From a virus, in IMG/VR virus record IMGVR_UViG_3300028610_001490, positions 1 through 64,000 of that record: DNA of 64,000 bases; one strand, given 5' to 3'. Shown piece after piece: positions 50,542-58,101 of the stretch. The position numbers were made by a program, and so were the translations under genes. The stretch's first letter is position 1. Each line of letters opens with the position of its first letter. The notes beneath the pieces are model-generated. The model worked only from the letters and a program-made list of their open reading frames with translations, ran no database searches and was not told where the DNA came from.

Positions 50542-50727
50542 TTATCTGGAATATTGAGTATTGGAAGTTGCAACAACTAAATGAATATAGTCACACGTAT
50601 CGCATGTTTGGTTTCCATTTGTTGGGTTGTAATTTTCCAATTGTAATTCTAAACATTTTGGACACGCCCACGCATATTCATCCTCGCCGTTATATTTTCC
50701 TACTTGAATTAATTCTGCTGTTTTCAT
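50542..50727 (-). CDS. Small zinc-ribbon protein
   Basis: 61 residues with ACPKCLEL and TCDTCDY pairs. TAGGAGAATAAA ribosome site, promoter at 50750-50779. Function unknown. Confidence 0.7.
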   Translation of the reverse strand: MKTAELIQVGKYNGEDEYAWACPKCLELQLENYNPTNGNQTCDTCDYIHLVVATSNTQYSR

Positions 50728-50749
50728 TTTATTCTCCTAGTCTACATTC

Positions 50750-50779
50750 ATTATAACACATCTGTTATGTACTTGTCAA
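50750..50779 (-). promoter_or_regulatory. Sigma-70 promoter
   Basis: TTGACA (50779-50774) and TATAAT (50755-50750) with an 18-bp spacer, within the end of the CCA-enzyme gene; drives 50542-50727. Confidence 0.85.
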
Positions 50780-52130
50780 GCCAAACTTGACCTTCTTCTA
50801 AATTATTGAACACACCATCTAACTGAGCCTCAAACGCATCTCTTAAAATATCTCCAAACTTTGGAGATGGATTCATTCCTCTTTCAATTAAATGCCTACC
50901 TAATAAAATCTCTTTTGGTGCTTGAGATTCTACTTGTAAATCTTTTGCTATTTCACGAATTTGAATTGCTTCTTTAGGCAATCCTCCCTTTAATGGTGGT
51001 CTTCCATCATGATCTGCTTCCATAATCATAAGCAATTCTGTTATGGTACATGGGTGCAATCTTCTGGCTAATCTTCTAACTGCGCGCTTAGATGGATTCC
51101 TGTTATGTACATGTGCCATGTGTTCACGTACAAGAGGAATGATTCTCTCAATTAGATATGTTTCTTTCATACCAATTGAGTCAAGAAATTGGCGCGCTGG
51201 TTCTTCTCCCATTATATCATGCGCATGGGAGATTATTTTGCCATCCTTCACCTCTGTTGTAGCTGGTTTCCCCACATCATGCAATAATGCAGCGTACAGA
51301 ACATTTAATTTGTCTGTTATCACTCTGGCAGCATCTATTGTATGCAATGTATGATCCCATGCATTCCCTTCTGGATGATGTGCTGGTTCTTGTGGTGTGC
51401 TTCTGAGCGCATCCAAGACAGGAAATTTAGATATCCAACCTGTTTGGACAAGAACATCAAGTCCAAGCGAAATATACTTTCCCTTCTGCAACATCTTATT
51501 AAATTCAATAAGAATTCTTTCTTTGGCCAACGAATCAAATTCTGTTATCATAAATTTACTAAGATTAATTGTCTCTGTAGCCACAACAAAACTAAATCTC
51601 GCGGCAAATTGCATTATACGCAAGACCCTTAATGGATCCTCCATAAATGCTTTGCTTGTATGTCTTATTATCTTGTTATGTATGTCTTCAATTCCACCAT
51701 AGAAGTCAATAACTTCTTGCAAGAATGGATCATAAAACATGCTATTACAAGTGATATCGCGTCTAGACGCGGCTTCTTTCAGTGTTATTGTAGGATCAAT
51801 TTCTACAATAAAACCTTTATGTCCTTGCCCTTCCTTATTCTCTGTTCTTGGAAGAGAGAAATCTAATTCATCTCCTCCCTCTTTTCTCATATCAACTTTA
51901 AATATTCCAAATGCCATACCTACTGCATCAACATTTGAGGTATGTTTGCGAAGAACAAACTCTAATTTCTTTGCTGTTATATTGAAACACTCAACGTCTA
52001 CATCTTTAGAATTGATTCCCATTATTAAATCCCTAACCCATCCTCCAATGATATAAGGTTTTCCGCCTGCTTTTTTTATGTCTTTAAGGATTGTAAGAGT
52101 TTTGGGATTAATTTTTGACGGTATTCTCAT
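50751..52130 (-). CDS. cca: CCA-adding enzyme (tRNA nucleotidyltransferase) with HD domain
   Basis: 459 residues from the ATG at 52130. GGWVRDLIMG (29-38) and KDVDVECF (with D43 and D45) form the class II nucleotidyltransferase site; RRDITCNSMFYDP and RVLRIMQFAARFSF follow as in the family. LLHDVGKPATTE is an HD phosphohydrolase motif as in some bacterial CCA enzymes. It adds or repairs the 3' CCA of tRNAs; all tRNA genes here lack encoded CCA. A longer upstream frame runs through the promoter and is rejected. Confidence 0.9.
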   Translation of the reverse strand: MRIPSKINPKTLTILKDIKKAGGKPYIIGGWVRDLIMGINSKDVDVECFNITAKKLEFVLRKHTSNVDAVGMAFGIFKVDMRKEGGDELDFSLPRTENKEGQGHKGFIVEIDPTITLKEAASRRDITCNSMFYDPFLQEVIDFYGGIEDIHNKIIRHTSKAFMEDPLRVLRIMQFAARFSFVVATETINLSKFMITEFDSLAKERILIEFNKMLQKGKYISLGLDVLVQTGWISKFPVLDALRSTPQEPAHHPEGNAWDHTLHTIDAARVITDKLNVLYAALLHDVGKPATTEVKDGKIISHAHDIMGEEPARQFLDSIGMKETYLIERIIPLVREHMAHVHNRNPSKRAVRRLARRLHPCTITELLMIMEADHDGRPPLKGGLPKEAIQIREIAKDLQVESQAPKEILLGRHLIERGMNPSPKFGDILRDAFEAQLDGVFNNLEEGQVWLDKYITDVL

Positions 52131-52136
52131 TGTGTA

Positions 52137-52165
52137 ATTATATCCTTTTTCAATGTGTTTGTCAA
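52137..52165 (-). promoter_or_regulatory. Sigma-70 promoter giving a probably leaderless cca mRNA
   Basis: Perfect TTGACA (52165-52160) and TATAAT (52142-52137), 17-bp spacer. Only six bases separate the -10 from the ATG, so transcription should start at or beside the start codon; no Shine-Dalgarno sequence exists. Confidence 0.88.
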
Positions 52166-52220
52166 GCTCCCATAAGCAGTAGCGAACTGCAATCATCCTC
52201 TGTTATGGGATTTAGGATTG

Positions 52221-52292
52221 CTATCCTAAAAAGGCAACAACCAATACAACTATTACTAAAAGAGCTATTCCAAAAGCAACTCCTGCAGCCAT
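52221..52292 (-). CDS. Very small single-pass membrane protein
   Basis: 23 residues, one hydrophobic helix (AFGIALLVIVVLVVAFL). Strong GGAGATAATT site and TAG stop. The neighbour at 52320-52391 is of the same size and type. Confidence 0.55.
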   Translation of the reverse strand: MAAGVAFGIALLVIVVLVVAFLG

Positions 52293-52319
52293 AATTATCT
52301 CCTTTCTTTTAAAAAATAT

Positions 52320-52391
52320 CTAAAGGCCCAATATCAACGCCACAATACAAATCACTAGTAATATTCCCAATCCCATTACGACTGTTCCCAT
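52320..52391 (-). CDS. Very small single-pass membrane protein
   Basis: 23 residues, one hydrophobic helix (MGLGILLVICIVALILGL). Ribosome site AAGGAGAACAAA. Probably made, with its neighbour, as a tandem pair. Confidence 0.55.
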   Translation of the reverse strand: MGTVVMGLGILLVICIVALILGL

Positions 52392-52427
52392 TTTGTTCTC
52401 CTTTTATTCTTGGATGAAATTATGATT

Positions 52428-52808
52428 TTATCTGGCAAAACCAGATTCAATTTCAACTTTATAGTATTCTTCTGCAGTATTCATGATTTCCTTGTAGCCT
52501 GGATCACTATCCCAATTTATACCACAATATGGGCATATCAAATCTGTTTTTCCAACGTGTCCTTTTATTTTGTTTATCAGTCTTTCAAATAATTTTCCTG
52601 TTGGCACAAATTTTAGTTTTCCGTAACATAAAGGACAATTTTCACATCCCTCCATATCTAAGTCAATAATGAAATGACATTCTGGTGGATTGATTACATC
52701 TTGCACTAAACCACCTTTAACAAAAATGTATGTAGGTTCTTTTTCGTTATATGATGGTTCTTCATGGTTTAAAAGTTCGTCTTGAATTTTTTCTTCATGT
52801 TCGTTCAT
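52428..52808 (-). CDS. Zinc-ribbon hypothetical protein
   Basis: 126 residues, acidic N-terminus. CENCPLCYGKLKF and LICPYCGINWDSD make a zinc ribbon in the middle. Ribosome site AGGAGAAATAAC. Function unknown. Confidence 0.7.
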   Translation of the reverse strand: MNEHEEKIQDELLNHEEPSYNEKEPTYIFVKGGLVQDVINPPECHFIIDLDMEGCENCPLCYGKLKFVPTGKLFERLINKIKGHVGKTDLICPYCGINWDSDPGYKEIMNTAEEYYKVEIESGFAR

Positions 52809-52851
52809 GTTATTTCTCCTTTTTGTATCTAATGAAATATGCTTTTATCTG

Positions 52852-53151
52852 TTACATACTCTTATACAATCGTGGGTTGTCGCGCTTGTCTTTAGGTAGA
52901 AATGAACAAGCAAAACATGTTCCGTCTAGGCAAACACATTCCTCTGTATCTCCTATATATATAAGAATTTGTTCAATTCTATCAAGATTGTCAATCTCTT
53001 CCTGAATTTTGTTCTCCCATTCCATTAGATGTCCTTCAATATATTCAAATGGTTTATGAACATACTTATTGCCAGTTAAATTTTCCCAATCTTGTAGAGA
53101 AAGATTTGATTTTAAGGATTCAAGTGCATATTCAACTAATTTCTTGTTCAT
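52852..53151 (-). CDS. Hypothetical protein
   Basis: 99 residues, helical with a C-terminal CVCLDGTCFAC cysteine cluster. AGGAGAAATAAC ribosome site. Not recognised. Confidence 0.68.
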   Translation of the reverse strand: MNKKLVEYALESLKSNLSLQDWENLTGNKYVHKPFEYIEGHLMEWENKIQEEIDNLDRIEQILIYIGDTEECVCLDGTCFACSFLPKDKRDNPRLYKSM

Positions 53152-53152
53152 G

Positions 53153-53434
53153 TTATTTCTCCTTTATTTTAGCTTCACCAATAGCTGCTAATGCGGCACT
53201 AACCATGCTGTATGCAGATTCTTGTGCATTGCCACACATTGTATTAAACAATTCGTTGAATGCTTTTACATGGTTGTCTGATCCAAACTCAATAAGATTG
53301 ATAATCAAACTGATTTTCTCAGACAATTCCTTATTGCCAACCACATATAACGCACTTCTAATTTCACAAAGCATAGACAACCCATCATCTATGTCTGCTT
53401 TTGCGTTACTAAAATTATCTATGTATTCTGTCAT
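53153..53434 (-). CDS. Hypothetical helical protein
   Basis: 93 residues, predicted all-helical, Ala/Ser-rich C-terminus (MVSAALAAIGEAKIKEK). Ribosome site AAGGAGAAAACA. Not recognised. Confidence 0.68.
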   Translation of the reverse strand: MTEYIDNFSNAKADIDDGLSMLCEIRSALYVVGNKELSEKISLIINLIEFGSDNHVKAFNELFNTMCGNAQESAYSMVSAALAAIGEAKIKEK

Positions 53435-53453
53435 TGTTTTCTCCTTTTTTTAT

Positions 53454-53648
53454 TTAATTATTTTTGGAAATTAATGTGTCTACCTTGTCTTTTAAAAGTA
53501 TTATTGCAGATGATAAAGTGTCTATAGCATCTATCAAGATAGTGGATTCATAGGGTGATAATTCACAATGTTCTCCAGAGATTACAGAAACCCATAAATC
53601 TTTTTTTATTTTTTTCATAATTAATTGCATTTCTTTTGTTTTATCCAT
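53454..53648 (-). CDS. Small helical protein
   Basis: 64 residues from the ATG after AGGAGCAAA (MDKTKEMQLIMKKIKK). C-terminal helix with Leu/Ile heptads. Not recognised. Confidence 0.65.
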   Translation of the reverse strand: MDKTKEMQLIMKKIKKDLWVSVISGEHCELSPYESTILIDAIDTLSSAIILLKDKVDTLISKNN

Positions 53649-53673
53649 TTTGCTCCTAGATGAAATCACGATT

Positions 53674-53865
53674 TTATGTATGGTTAGTCATACGTATAGT
53701 CTTTTTTAGATATTTTGCATCATTTAGTGCATAGCTTCTATGAATGCGCGGAATATTTGTGGGTATATTATAAGATACTGTGTCTGTTATTCTAACATAG
53801 CCCATATAATGTTGTCCTAAGTCTATTGTTGTTCTTTTTCTAGTATATGCTTTTATTTCTGACAT
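53674..53865 (-). CDS. Small basic protein
   Basis: 63 residues from the ATG after GAGGAATAACA (MSEIKAYTRKRTTIDL). Basic; not recognised. Confidence 0.63.
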   Translation of the reverse strand: MSEIKAYTRKRTTIDLGQHYMGYVRITDTVSYNIPTNIPRIHRSYALNDAKYLKKTIRMTNHT

Positions 53866-53875
53866 TGTTATTCCT

Positions 53876-54109
53876 CTAAAATGGATTATCTGGATGCTTG
53901 TTAGTGTTATATGAATCAATTCGCTTTTGAGCAAATTCTTGTGTTGAATGAAAACTTGCAGACCTCCATCCAGTCCAAACAGATTCTTTGTTATCTCTGG
54001 TGCATAGTTGAGTTACAAAGTTTGCAATCAAAGCTGAATGTTCTACAATCCTAAATTTCATTGTATCACTTACTCTTTGTGTTTTTATAAGTTTGCCCAT
54101 AAATCCCAT
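53876..54109 (-). CDS. Hypothetical protein
   Basis: 77 residues. GGAGAAAATC before the ATG. Central FRIVEHSALIANFVTQLC helix. Overlaps the upstream gene by 25 bp. Not recognised. Confidence 0.65.
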   Translation of the reverse strand: MGFMGKLIKTQRVSDTMKFRIVEHSALIANFVTQLCTRDNKESVWTGWRSASFHSTQEFAQKRIDSYNTNKHPDNPF

Positions 54110-54360
54110 GATTTTCTCCTGTTATCCTGTAAAAACAATCTAAACATAATCAATCTGAATAAAGATATTTCAAAAAATCTTTGTCGTCTTTTTTCGCCAG
54201 TTTTAGTATCTGAAAATGATCTTGTGTTATAGAACGTTGGTTTGGAATATGATTTGTATATAACCAAATTAATCTTGGGTAGGTAATGGTACACTCTTTG
54301 TTTGCCTGGATATTTGATTGCTCCAAACGCCCAATCTGATTTGCCTATGTGAACATTCAT
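54085..54360 (-). CDS. Hypothetical basic protein
   Basis: 91 residues, basic with many aromatics. Its last eight codons overlap the next gene's start region, so the true end could be affected by a frameshift; nothing proves this. Not recognised. Confidence 0.58.
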   Translation of the reverse strand: MNVHIGKSDWAFGAIKYPGKQRVYHYLPKINLVIYKSYSKPTFYNTRSFSDTKTGEKRRQRFFEISLFRLIMFRLFLQDNRRKSWDLWANL

Positions 54361-54623
54361 TATACAATACTATGCTCGCAGGTGTGTTTGAATGTATACT
54401 TGCTTTGTTTTCCTTTAGTCGTATACATATACCCCATGCAGTTTAGCCAAGACATATCAAATCCATCAGGAATCAAATCCTTGATAATTGGCCCACGCAA
54501 TCTTACGATGTAGTGTACCATGTCTGATCTTTCTTCGCTGGTCAAATTCTTTATCTTGCGAATGTCGAGTCGTTTTCGTGTTGTTATTCTGTTCAATAGT
54601 TTTCGAAAGTCTCTTTTTTTCAT
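54360..54623 (-). CDS. Small basic protein
   Basis: 87 residues, very basic N-terminus (MKKRDFRKLLNRITTRKRLD), possibly nucleic-acid binding. GGAGTTTAAA ribosome site just after the structured RNA. Overlaps the next gene by one base. Confidence 0.65.
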   Translation of the reverse strand: MKKRDFRKLLNRITTRKRLDIRKIKNLTSEERSDMVHYIVRLRGPIIKDLIPDGFDMSWLNCMGYMYTTKGKQSKYTFKHTCEHSIV

Positions 54624-54639
54624 TTTAAACTCCTAGTCT

Positions 54640-54715
54640 ACAACATAACTGTTTTCACCCTTTCAGGATCATTCAGGCCAGACACACATCTGACTAACGC
54701 CCCCTGTTATGTTGT
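54640..54715 (-). ncRNA. Structured leader RNA, three-way junction
   Basis: A perfect 10-bp outer stem (ACAACATAAC/GTTATGTTGT) encloses two hairpins on the minus strand: GTCAGA/TCTGGC with a 6-nt loop (54677-54694) and ATCCT/AGGGT with loop GAA (54657-54669). The linkers CTGAATG and GAAAA flank the second hairpin, recalling a hammerhead core but with the CUGAUGA order not matching. It sits directly before the ribosome site of 54360-54623. Confidence 0.55.
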
Positions 54716-54894
54716 TATTTGCGATTGATGCGCCTGGATTCCTTGCGCTGCTTGCGTTTCTTTTTTGTATCTGCTGCAATCTTGCGCGTATAGCCACGAC
54801 CACGCAAACCACGCCCACGATTTTCGCGTTCTTCTGTATTTTTTGCTCTGATTGCTTTTATTCTTGAAACCTTATCTTTGATCGATTCTAACAT
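54715..54894 (-). CDS. Small Arg/Lys-rich protein
   Basis: 59 residues, extremely basic: NRGRGLRGRGYTRK and KKKRKQRKESRR. Likely binds RNA or DNA. AAGGAGATAACAAA ribosome site; ends at the structured RNA. Confidence 0.65.
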   Translation of the reverse strand: MLESIKDKVSRIKAIRAKNTEERENRGRGLRGRGYTRKIAADTKKKRKQRKESRRINRK

Positions 54895-54898
54895 TTTG

Positions 54899-55051
54899 TT
54901 ATCTCCTTATTTGTCCATACATATCTCTAAGACGGACTCTACCTGATTGTGCTACATATAGTTTATCGCCATATTTCATCTTTGCCAGTCATGTATCAAG
55001 TTTATCTTTATCTCCTTTTAATGCTTCTAGTATTGTTTTGCTATGTGACAT
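54899..55051 (-). pseudogene. Small gene interrupted by an in-frame TGA
   Basis: The ATG at 55051 opens 20 codons ending KDKLDT, then TGA (54989-54991); the same frame continues LAKMKYGDKLYVAQSGRV to TAA at 54899, immediately overlapping the next gene's ribosome site. A TGG-to-TGA change would explain it, or TGA may be read through. It overlaps the upstream gene by 11 bp. Confidence 0.62.
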
Positions 55052-55232
55052 ATTTTTCAAATTCCTTTTGCAAGAGATATTCTGTTTCAGCATATAAAAC
55101 TTGCAAAACGCATTGTTCATCATATCCATATGTTACCGTGTCTTCAATGAGGTATATTTCTCCATAGAATCCCATGTTGTCTTGTCGTTGGTCGTCTGGT
55201 ATAATACGTAGATGAAAATCTCCAATATTCAT
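55041..55232 (-). CDS. Hypothetical protein
   Basis: 63 residues from the ATG after AAGGATAACACA (MNIGDFHLRIIPDDQ). An upstream in-frame start would translate the junction motif (55247-55264). Beta-rich. Not recognised. Confidence 0.65.
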   Translation of the reverse strand: MNIGDFHLRIIPDDQRQDNMGFYGEIYLIEDTVTYGYDEQCVLQVLYAETEYLLQKEFEKYVT

Positions 55233-55264
55233 TGTGTTATCCTTAAATGAAATGTTCCTTTTAT

Positions 55265-55696
55265 CTAGCCCCAAATAGCCTTGTCATATTCTGGAAGGTC
55301 TTGTACAATCATTGTTGCAAGGTCACCAGCATATTTATCTAATACCTGATATAGCATATCTTCTGGAACATTTCCTTCTGCGCATTGATAAAGCAAGCAC
55401 TTTATTGACGACATTGCTTGAATTCTTTGTGGAGGAACAATGCTTGTATATTGATATTCTGATCCACCAGTAAATTCTTTAATTGTTTTCTGGTTATATC
55501 TGGCAATGATGGCTTTTTCATTCATTTTTCTTATTGCATTGCCTAAATTTTTACATTCTTCTTTGGTTGAAACTAAAAGCATTGCATTATTATATTTGGG
55601 GTCTGGCATTTTGGATGTCCATCCCCTTTCAGTTGCATATTGAAGTGTTGATACAATTCTGTTGATTGTTATGTCGTCCACGATATAAGCACTCAT
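55265..55696 (-). CDS. Conserved phage hypothetical protein
   Basis: 143 residues. The opening MSAYIVDDITINRIVS is seen at the start of several conserved phage proteins; mostly helical. AAGGAGATAAAA ribosome site. Function unknown. Confidence 0.72.
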   Translation of the reverse strand: MSAYIVDDITINRIVSTLQYATERGWTSKMPDPKYNNAMLLVSTKEECKNLGNAIRKMNEKAIIARYNQKTIKEFTGGSEYQYTSIVPPQRIQAMSSIKCLLYQCAEGNVPEDMLYQVLDKYAGDLATMIVQDLPEYDKAIWG

Positions 55697-55739
55697 TTTT
55701 ATCTCCTTGTATTTGTTATAGATGAAATATATCTTTTAT

Positions 55740-55976
55740 CTACAGATTCTTAGTGACATAGCCAAGATGATAAATACTCTTACCATCTTTATAATCATTG
55801 TAGCTTACAATATCTTTATCATTCAATATCGCAACTAATATTTTTTGGTTTGGATCTTTCCTATCAAATTGGAATCTTTCTGTTTCATATGCACCAGTTT
55901 TCTTGTTAATGGTTTTCACTGCTACATATGCCACATTACTTTGATGATCTGCTTCAACTTCAATTATGACTGACAT
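55740..55976 (-). CDS. Small beta-rich protein
   Basis: 78 residues from the ATG after AAGGAGTTAAC (MSVIIEVEADHQSNVAYVAV). All-beta pattern. Not recognised. Confidence 0.65.
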   Translation of the reverse strand: MSVIIEVEADHQSNVAYVAVKTINKKTGAYETERFQFDRKDPNQKILVAILNDKDIVSYNDYKDGKSIYHLGYVTKNL

Positions 55977-55977
55977 G

Positions 55978-56193
55978 TTAACTCCTTGCACCACTTAAAA
56001 AATTAATGATCTTGCCAGTAGTTTTTTCAACTATAGCAAAGTCATTTAAATTAACGGGCTTTAAATCATACCTGTTATGGAATGATTCTGCCCCGCGTTT
56101 ACCAATTGATTGCATGTGTTCTGTTCCATGCTTTTTATATGTGGCTAAATCTCCCATTTTGCCACATTCAACTTTTGTAAGTTTTTGTTTCAT
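55978..56193 (-). CDS. Small protein with GKRGAESF motif
   Basis: 71 residues: MGDLATYKKHG then SIGKRGAESFHNRYDLKPV, basic and helical. Overlaps its neighbour by 4 bp. Not recognised. Confidence 0.65.
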   Translation of the reverse strand: MKQKLTKVECGKMGDLATYKKHGTEHMQSIGKRGAESFHNRYDLKPVNLNDFAIVEKTTGKIINFLSGARS

Positions 56194-56477
56194 TCTTTAT
56201 TATCCTCACATAGAAATTCTGGTATGTCTGATATTTGCATAGGTCGTGGTATTTTATGAATTTTGTATTTTCCATAATTTTTTAGAAGATAATTTTTAAC
56301 ACGGTTTAACCCATTATCTAAATAGGGAAAACTATCAAGGATACAACTTTTCCCACATTTATAATGAGAGTGACGATACCATCGATTCTTAAATCTAATA
56401 ATGTATGGTGGTTGTACTACACTTCCCTGATATCCACTCGCATACCAAACTTTTCCAGTATATTTTTTGTATTTCAT
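56190..56477 (-). CDS. Hypothetical basic protein
   Basis: 95 residues, Tyr/Lys/Trp-rich with CGKSC in the middle. Follows tRNA-Cys. Not recognised. Confidence 0.65.
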   Translation of the reverse strand: MKYKKYTGKVWYASGYQGSVVQPPYIIRFKNRWYRHSHYKCGKSCILDSFPYLDNGLNRVKNYLLKNYGKYKIHKIPRPMQISDIPEFLCEDNKE

Positions 56478-56503
56478 TCTATTATCCTAGTATTTTGTTA
56501 TCA

Positions 56504-56576
56504 AAGATGATGGTGGGAATTGAACCCACATAAACTGTTTTGCAGACAGTTACCTTACCAATTGGATACACCATCT
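56504..56576 (-). tRNA. tRNA-Cys(GCA)
   Basis: 73 nt: acceptor AGATGGT/ATCATCT (one G-T pair), anticodon stem ACTGT/ACAGT with loop CTGCAAA, T arm GTGGG/CCCAC with loop TTCAATT. CCA is not encoded. Its own promoter lies 12 bp upstream. Confidence 0.92.
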
Positions 56577-56587
56577 AATGTACCTTA

Positions 56588-56616
56588 ATTATAACATATT
56601 GAGACTGTTATGTCAA
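56588..56616 (-). promoter_or_regulatory. Sigma-70 promoter for tRNA-Cys
   Basis: Perfect TTGACA (56616-56611) and TATAAT (56593-56588), 17-bp spacer. Confidence 0.93.
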
Positions 56617-56634
56617 GCTAAAAACAACTTTCTG

Positions 56635-56871
56635 TTATTGTCCTAAAATCTCAACACACTCAGGACAATAATGATCTTCGTTCAAATTTTCATCTGTAGC
56701 TGCGCAATGAAGACACCAACCATCTTCAAAATCATACAATAAATGCCAAGCGTCAATAAGTTTTTTTAATTCTTCTCGCTTTTCCCAATTCATCATTCCA
56801 GGGTCTTCAAATATCCAATCATTTACAAAATTACAAATTTTATGTTCATGTTCATGAATTTTTTTGCTCAT
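56635..56871 (-). CDS. Small zinc-ribbon protein
   Basis: 78 residues, His/Glu-rich N-terminus and C-terminal WCLHCAATDENLNEDHYCPECVE zinc ribbon. GGAGAAAAA ribosome site. Function unknown. Confidence 0.7.
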   Translation of the reverse strand: MSKKIHEHEHKICNFVNDWIFEDPGMMNWEKREELKKLIDAWHLLYDFEDGWCLHCAATDENLNEDHYCPECVEILGQ

Positions 56872-56905
56872 TTTTTCTCCTGTTATATGATTATAGATGA
56901 AACAC

Positions 56906-57166
56906 TCATTTTATCTGTGGAACTGGATTTAAGCATTTGCCAGACAACCATACAACAGATTCATCATGTAAAATAACTTCATAAACGCAACCCATATCAT
57001 CATTCCAATAAGAAAAATCACCAGTTAGTCTGCATTCAGTTCTTACATATTCTGCGCTTGTATCGCCTTCAAAATATGCTTGTGTTGTTATTATTGCCTT
57101 CGTCCATGCCATTGTATGACTAAATTCAATTGCGTTTTTAGATGGGCATACCTTATTCATTGTCAT
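56906..57166 (-). CDS. Hypothetical protein
   Basis: 86 residues from the ATG after AAGGAGTTTTATT (MTMNKVCPSKNAIEF). Beta-rich. Not recognised. The upstream frame would include the junction motif (57182-57199). Confidence 0.66.
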   Translation of the reverse strand: MTMNKVCPSKNAIEFSHTMAWTKAIITTQAYFEGDTSAEYVRTECRLTGDFSYWNDDMGCVYEVILHDESVVWLSGKCLNPVPQIK

Positions 57167-57199
57167 AATAAAACTCCTTAAATGAAATCTGTCTTTCAT

Positions 57200-57511
57200 C
57201 TATCTTGATAATCCCATACATCCTATTGGATTACCATTATCATCGCGCACTAATTCACCTGGAGCATATAAATCAGGTCTGCTACAAGCATTTAATACTA
57301 ATCGCGACACAATAAAAATCGTACCTTCTTCTGGTTCTGGAAGATTTTCCAATTCGCCAAAAGTTGTAGTTACTACAGGAATACCAAATATATCAGGCAA
57401 TTCTGTTTTTGTTGTTGCTACACGTGCAATCTGTTTACAATGTGGTACAATTGCCAATATTCCTTTTTTGTCCATGATTGTTATATCGTGAGGGGTTAAA
57501 TTTTTGATCAT
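57200..57511 (-). CDS. Conserved phage NLTPHDI-type protein
   Basis: 103 residues. IKNLTPHDITIMD, then a beta-rich middle with FGELENLPEPEEGTIFIVSRLVLNA and RPDLYAPGELVRDDNGNPIGC match a conserved small phage protein found in diverse tailed phages. Function unknown. Confidence 0.82.
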   Translation of the reverse strand: MIKNLTPHDITIMDKKGILAIVPHCKQIARVATTKTELPDIFGIPVVTTTFGELENLPEPEEGTIFIVSRLVLNACSRPDLYAPGELVRDDNGNPIGCMGLSR

Positions 57512-57759
57512 TATTTTTCTCCTTGTGTTATATCGAATCCTACTGATTTTCCAAAGTTAATTATCTTTTCAGATAAATGACCAACAACTTCAAATTGTCC
57601 TAGCTGACATTCATCAAACATAGCCCAATTTTCTGACATAAATGTGTTAAAGTCTTTGTACGTATCAGAGTCAATTATTACAGTCTTTCTTGTTGAGTCC
57701 CATCTTGCCCATGCTCTGTTATCCCAAATACCCCACCAAATATCTGTTTGTTCTCTCAT
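57511..57759 (-). CDS. Hypothetical protein
   Basis: 82 residues from the ATG after GGAGATTGAA (MREQTDIWWGIWDNRAWA). One-base overlap with the next gene. Not recognised. Confidence 0.66.
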   Translation of the reverse strand: MREQTDIWWGIWDNRAWARWDSTRKTVIIDSDTYKDFNTFMSENWAMFDECQLGQFEVVGHLSEKIINFGKSVGFDITQGEK

Positions 57760-57788
57760 TTCAATCTCCAATAAAATATGTGTTTTAT

Positions 57789-58100
57789 TTATACTAAATC
57801 TGTAATTTGTTCTCTGAATGCAGACAACAAATCGTTAAAACTTGAATTATCACTGTAATCTATCATTACAGTGTTTTCCAATCGTTCTACTAAAATTGAT
57901 TTTTGTTCTTTAGTCATTGCCCTGATTCGAAAATCCATAGCACATCCAGACAATCGATTCTGTTCAATCAGTTCTTGTAATCTGTTATCTGCAAGAAATT
58001 CTTCATGATCTGCTTTAATAATATCGTATTTATCTATCAGATTACCATCAATCAGTTTTTTCTGTTCTTGTGTAGGTACTCTCATACTATCTTGTATCAT
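57789..58100 (-). CDS. Hypothetical helical protein
   Basis: 103 residues, helical, acidic. Follows the upstream gene by one base. Not recognised. Confidence 0.66.
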   Translation of the reverse strand: MIQDSMRVPTQEQKKLIDGNLIDKYDIIKADHEEFLADNRLQELIEQNRLSGCAMDFRIRAMTKEQKSILVERLENTVMIDYSDNSSFNDLLSAFREQITDLV

Positions 58101-58101
58101 G

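Noticed and set aside
52131-52196. Longer N-terminus for the CCA-adding enzyme
   Set aside because: It would translate through a perfect promoter and lacks a ribosome site; family homology begins after the ATG at 52130.
54640-54715. Canonical hammerhead ribozyme
   Set aside because: Core reads CUGAAUGA with an extra base and there is an extra base before GAAA; only the stem order fits, so it is reported as hammerhead-like at most.
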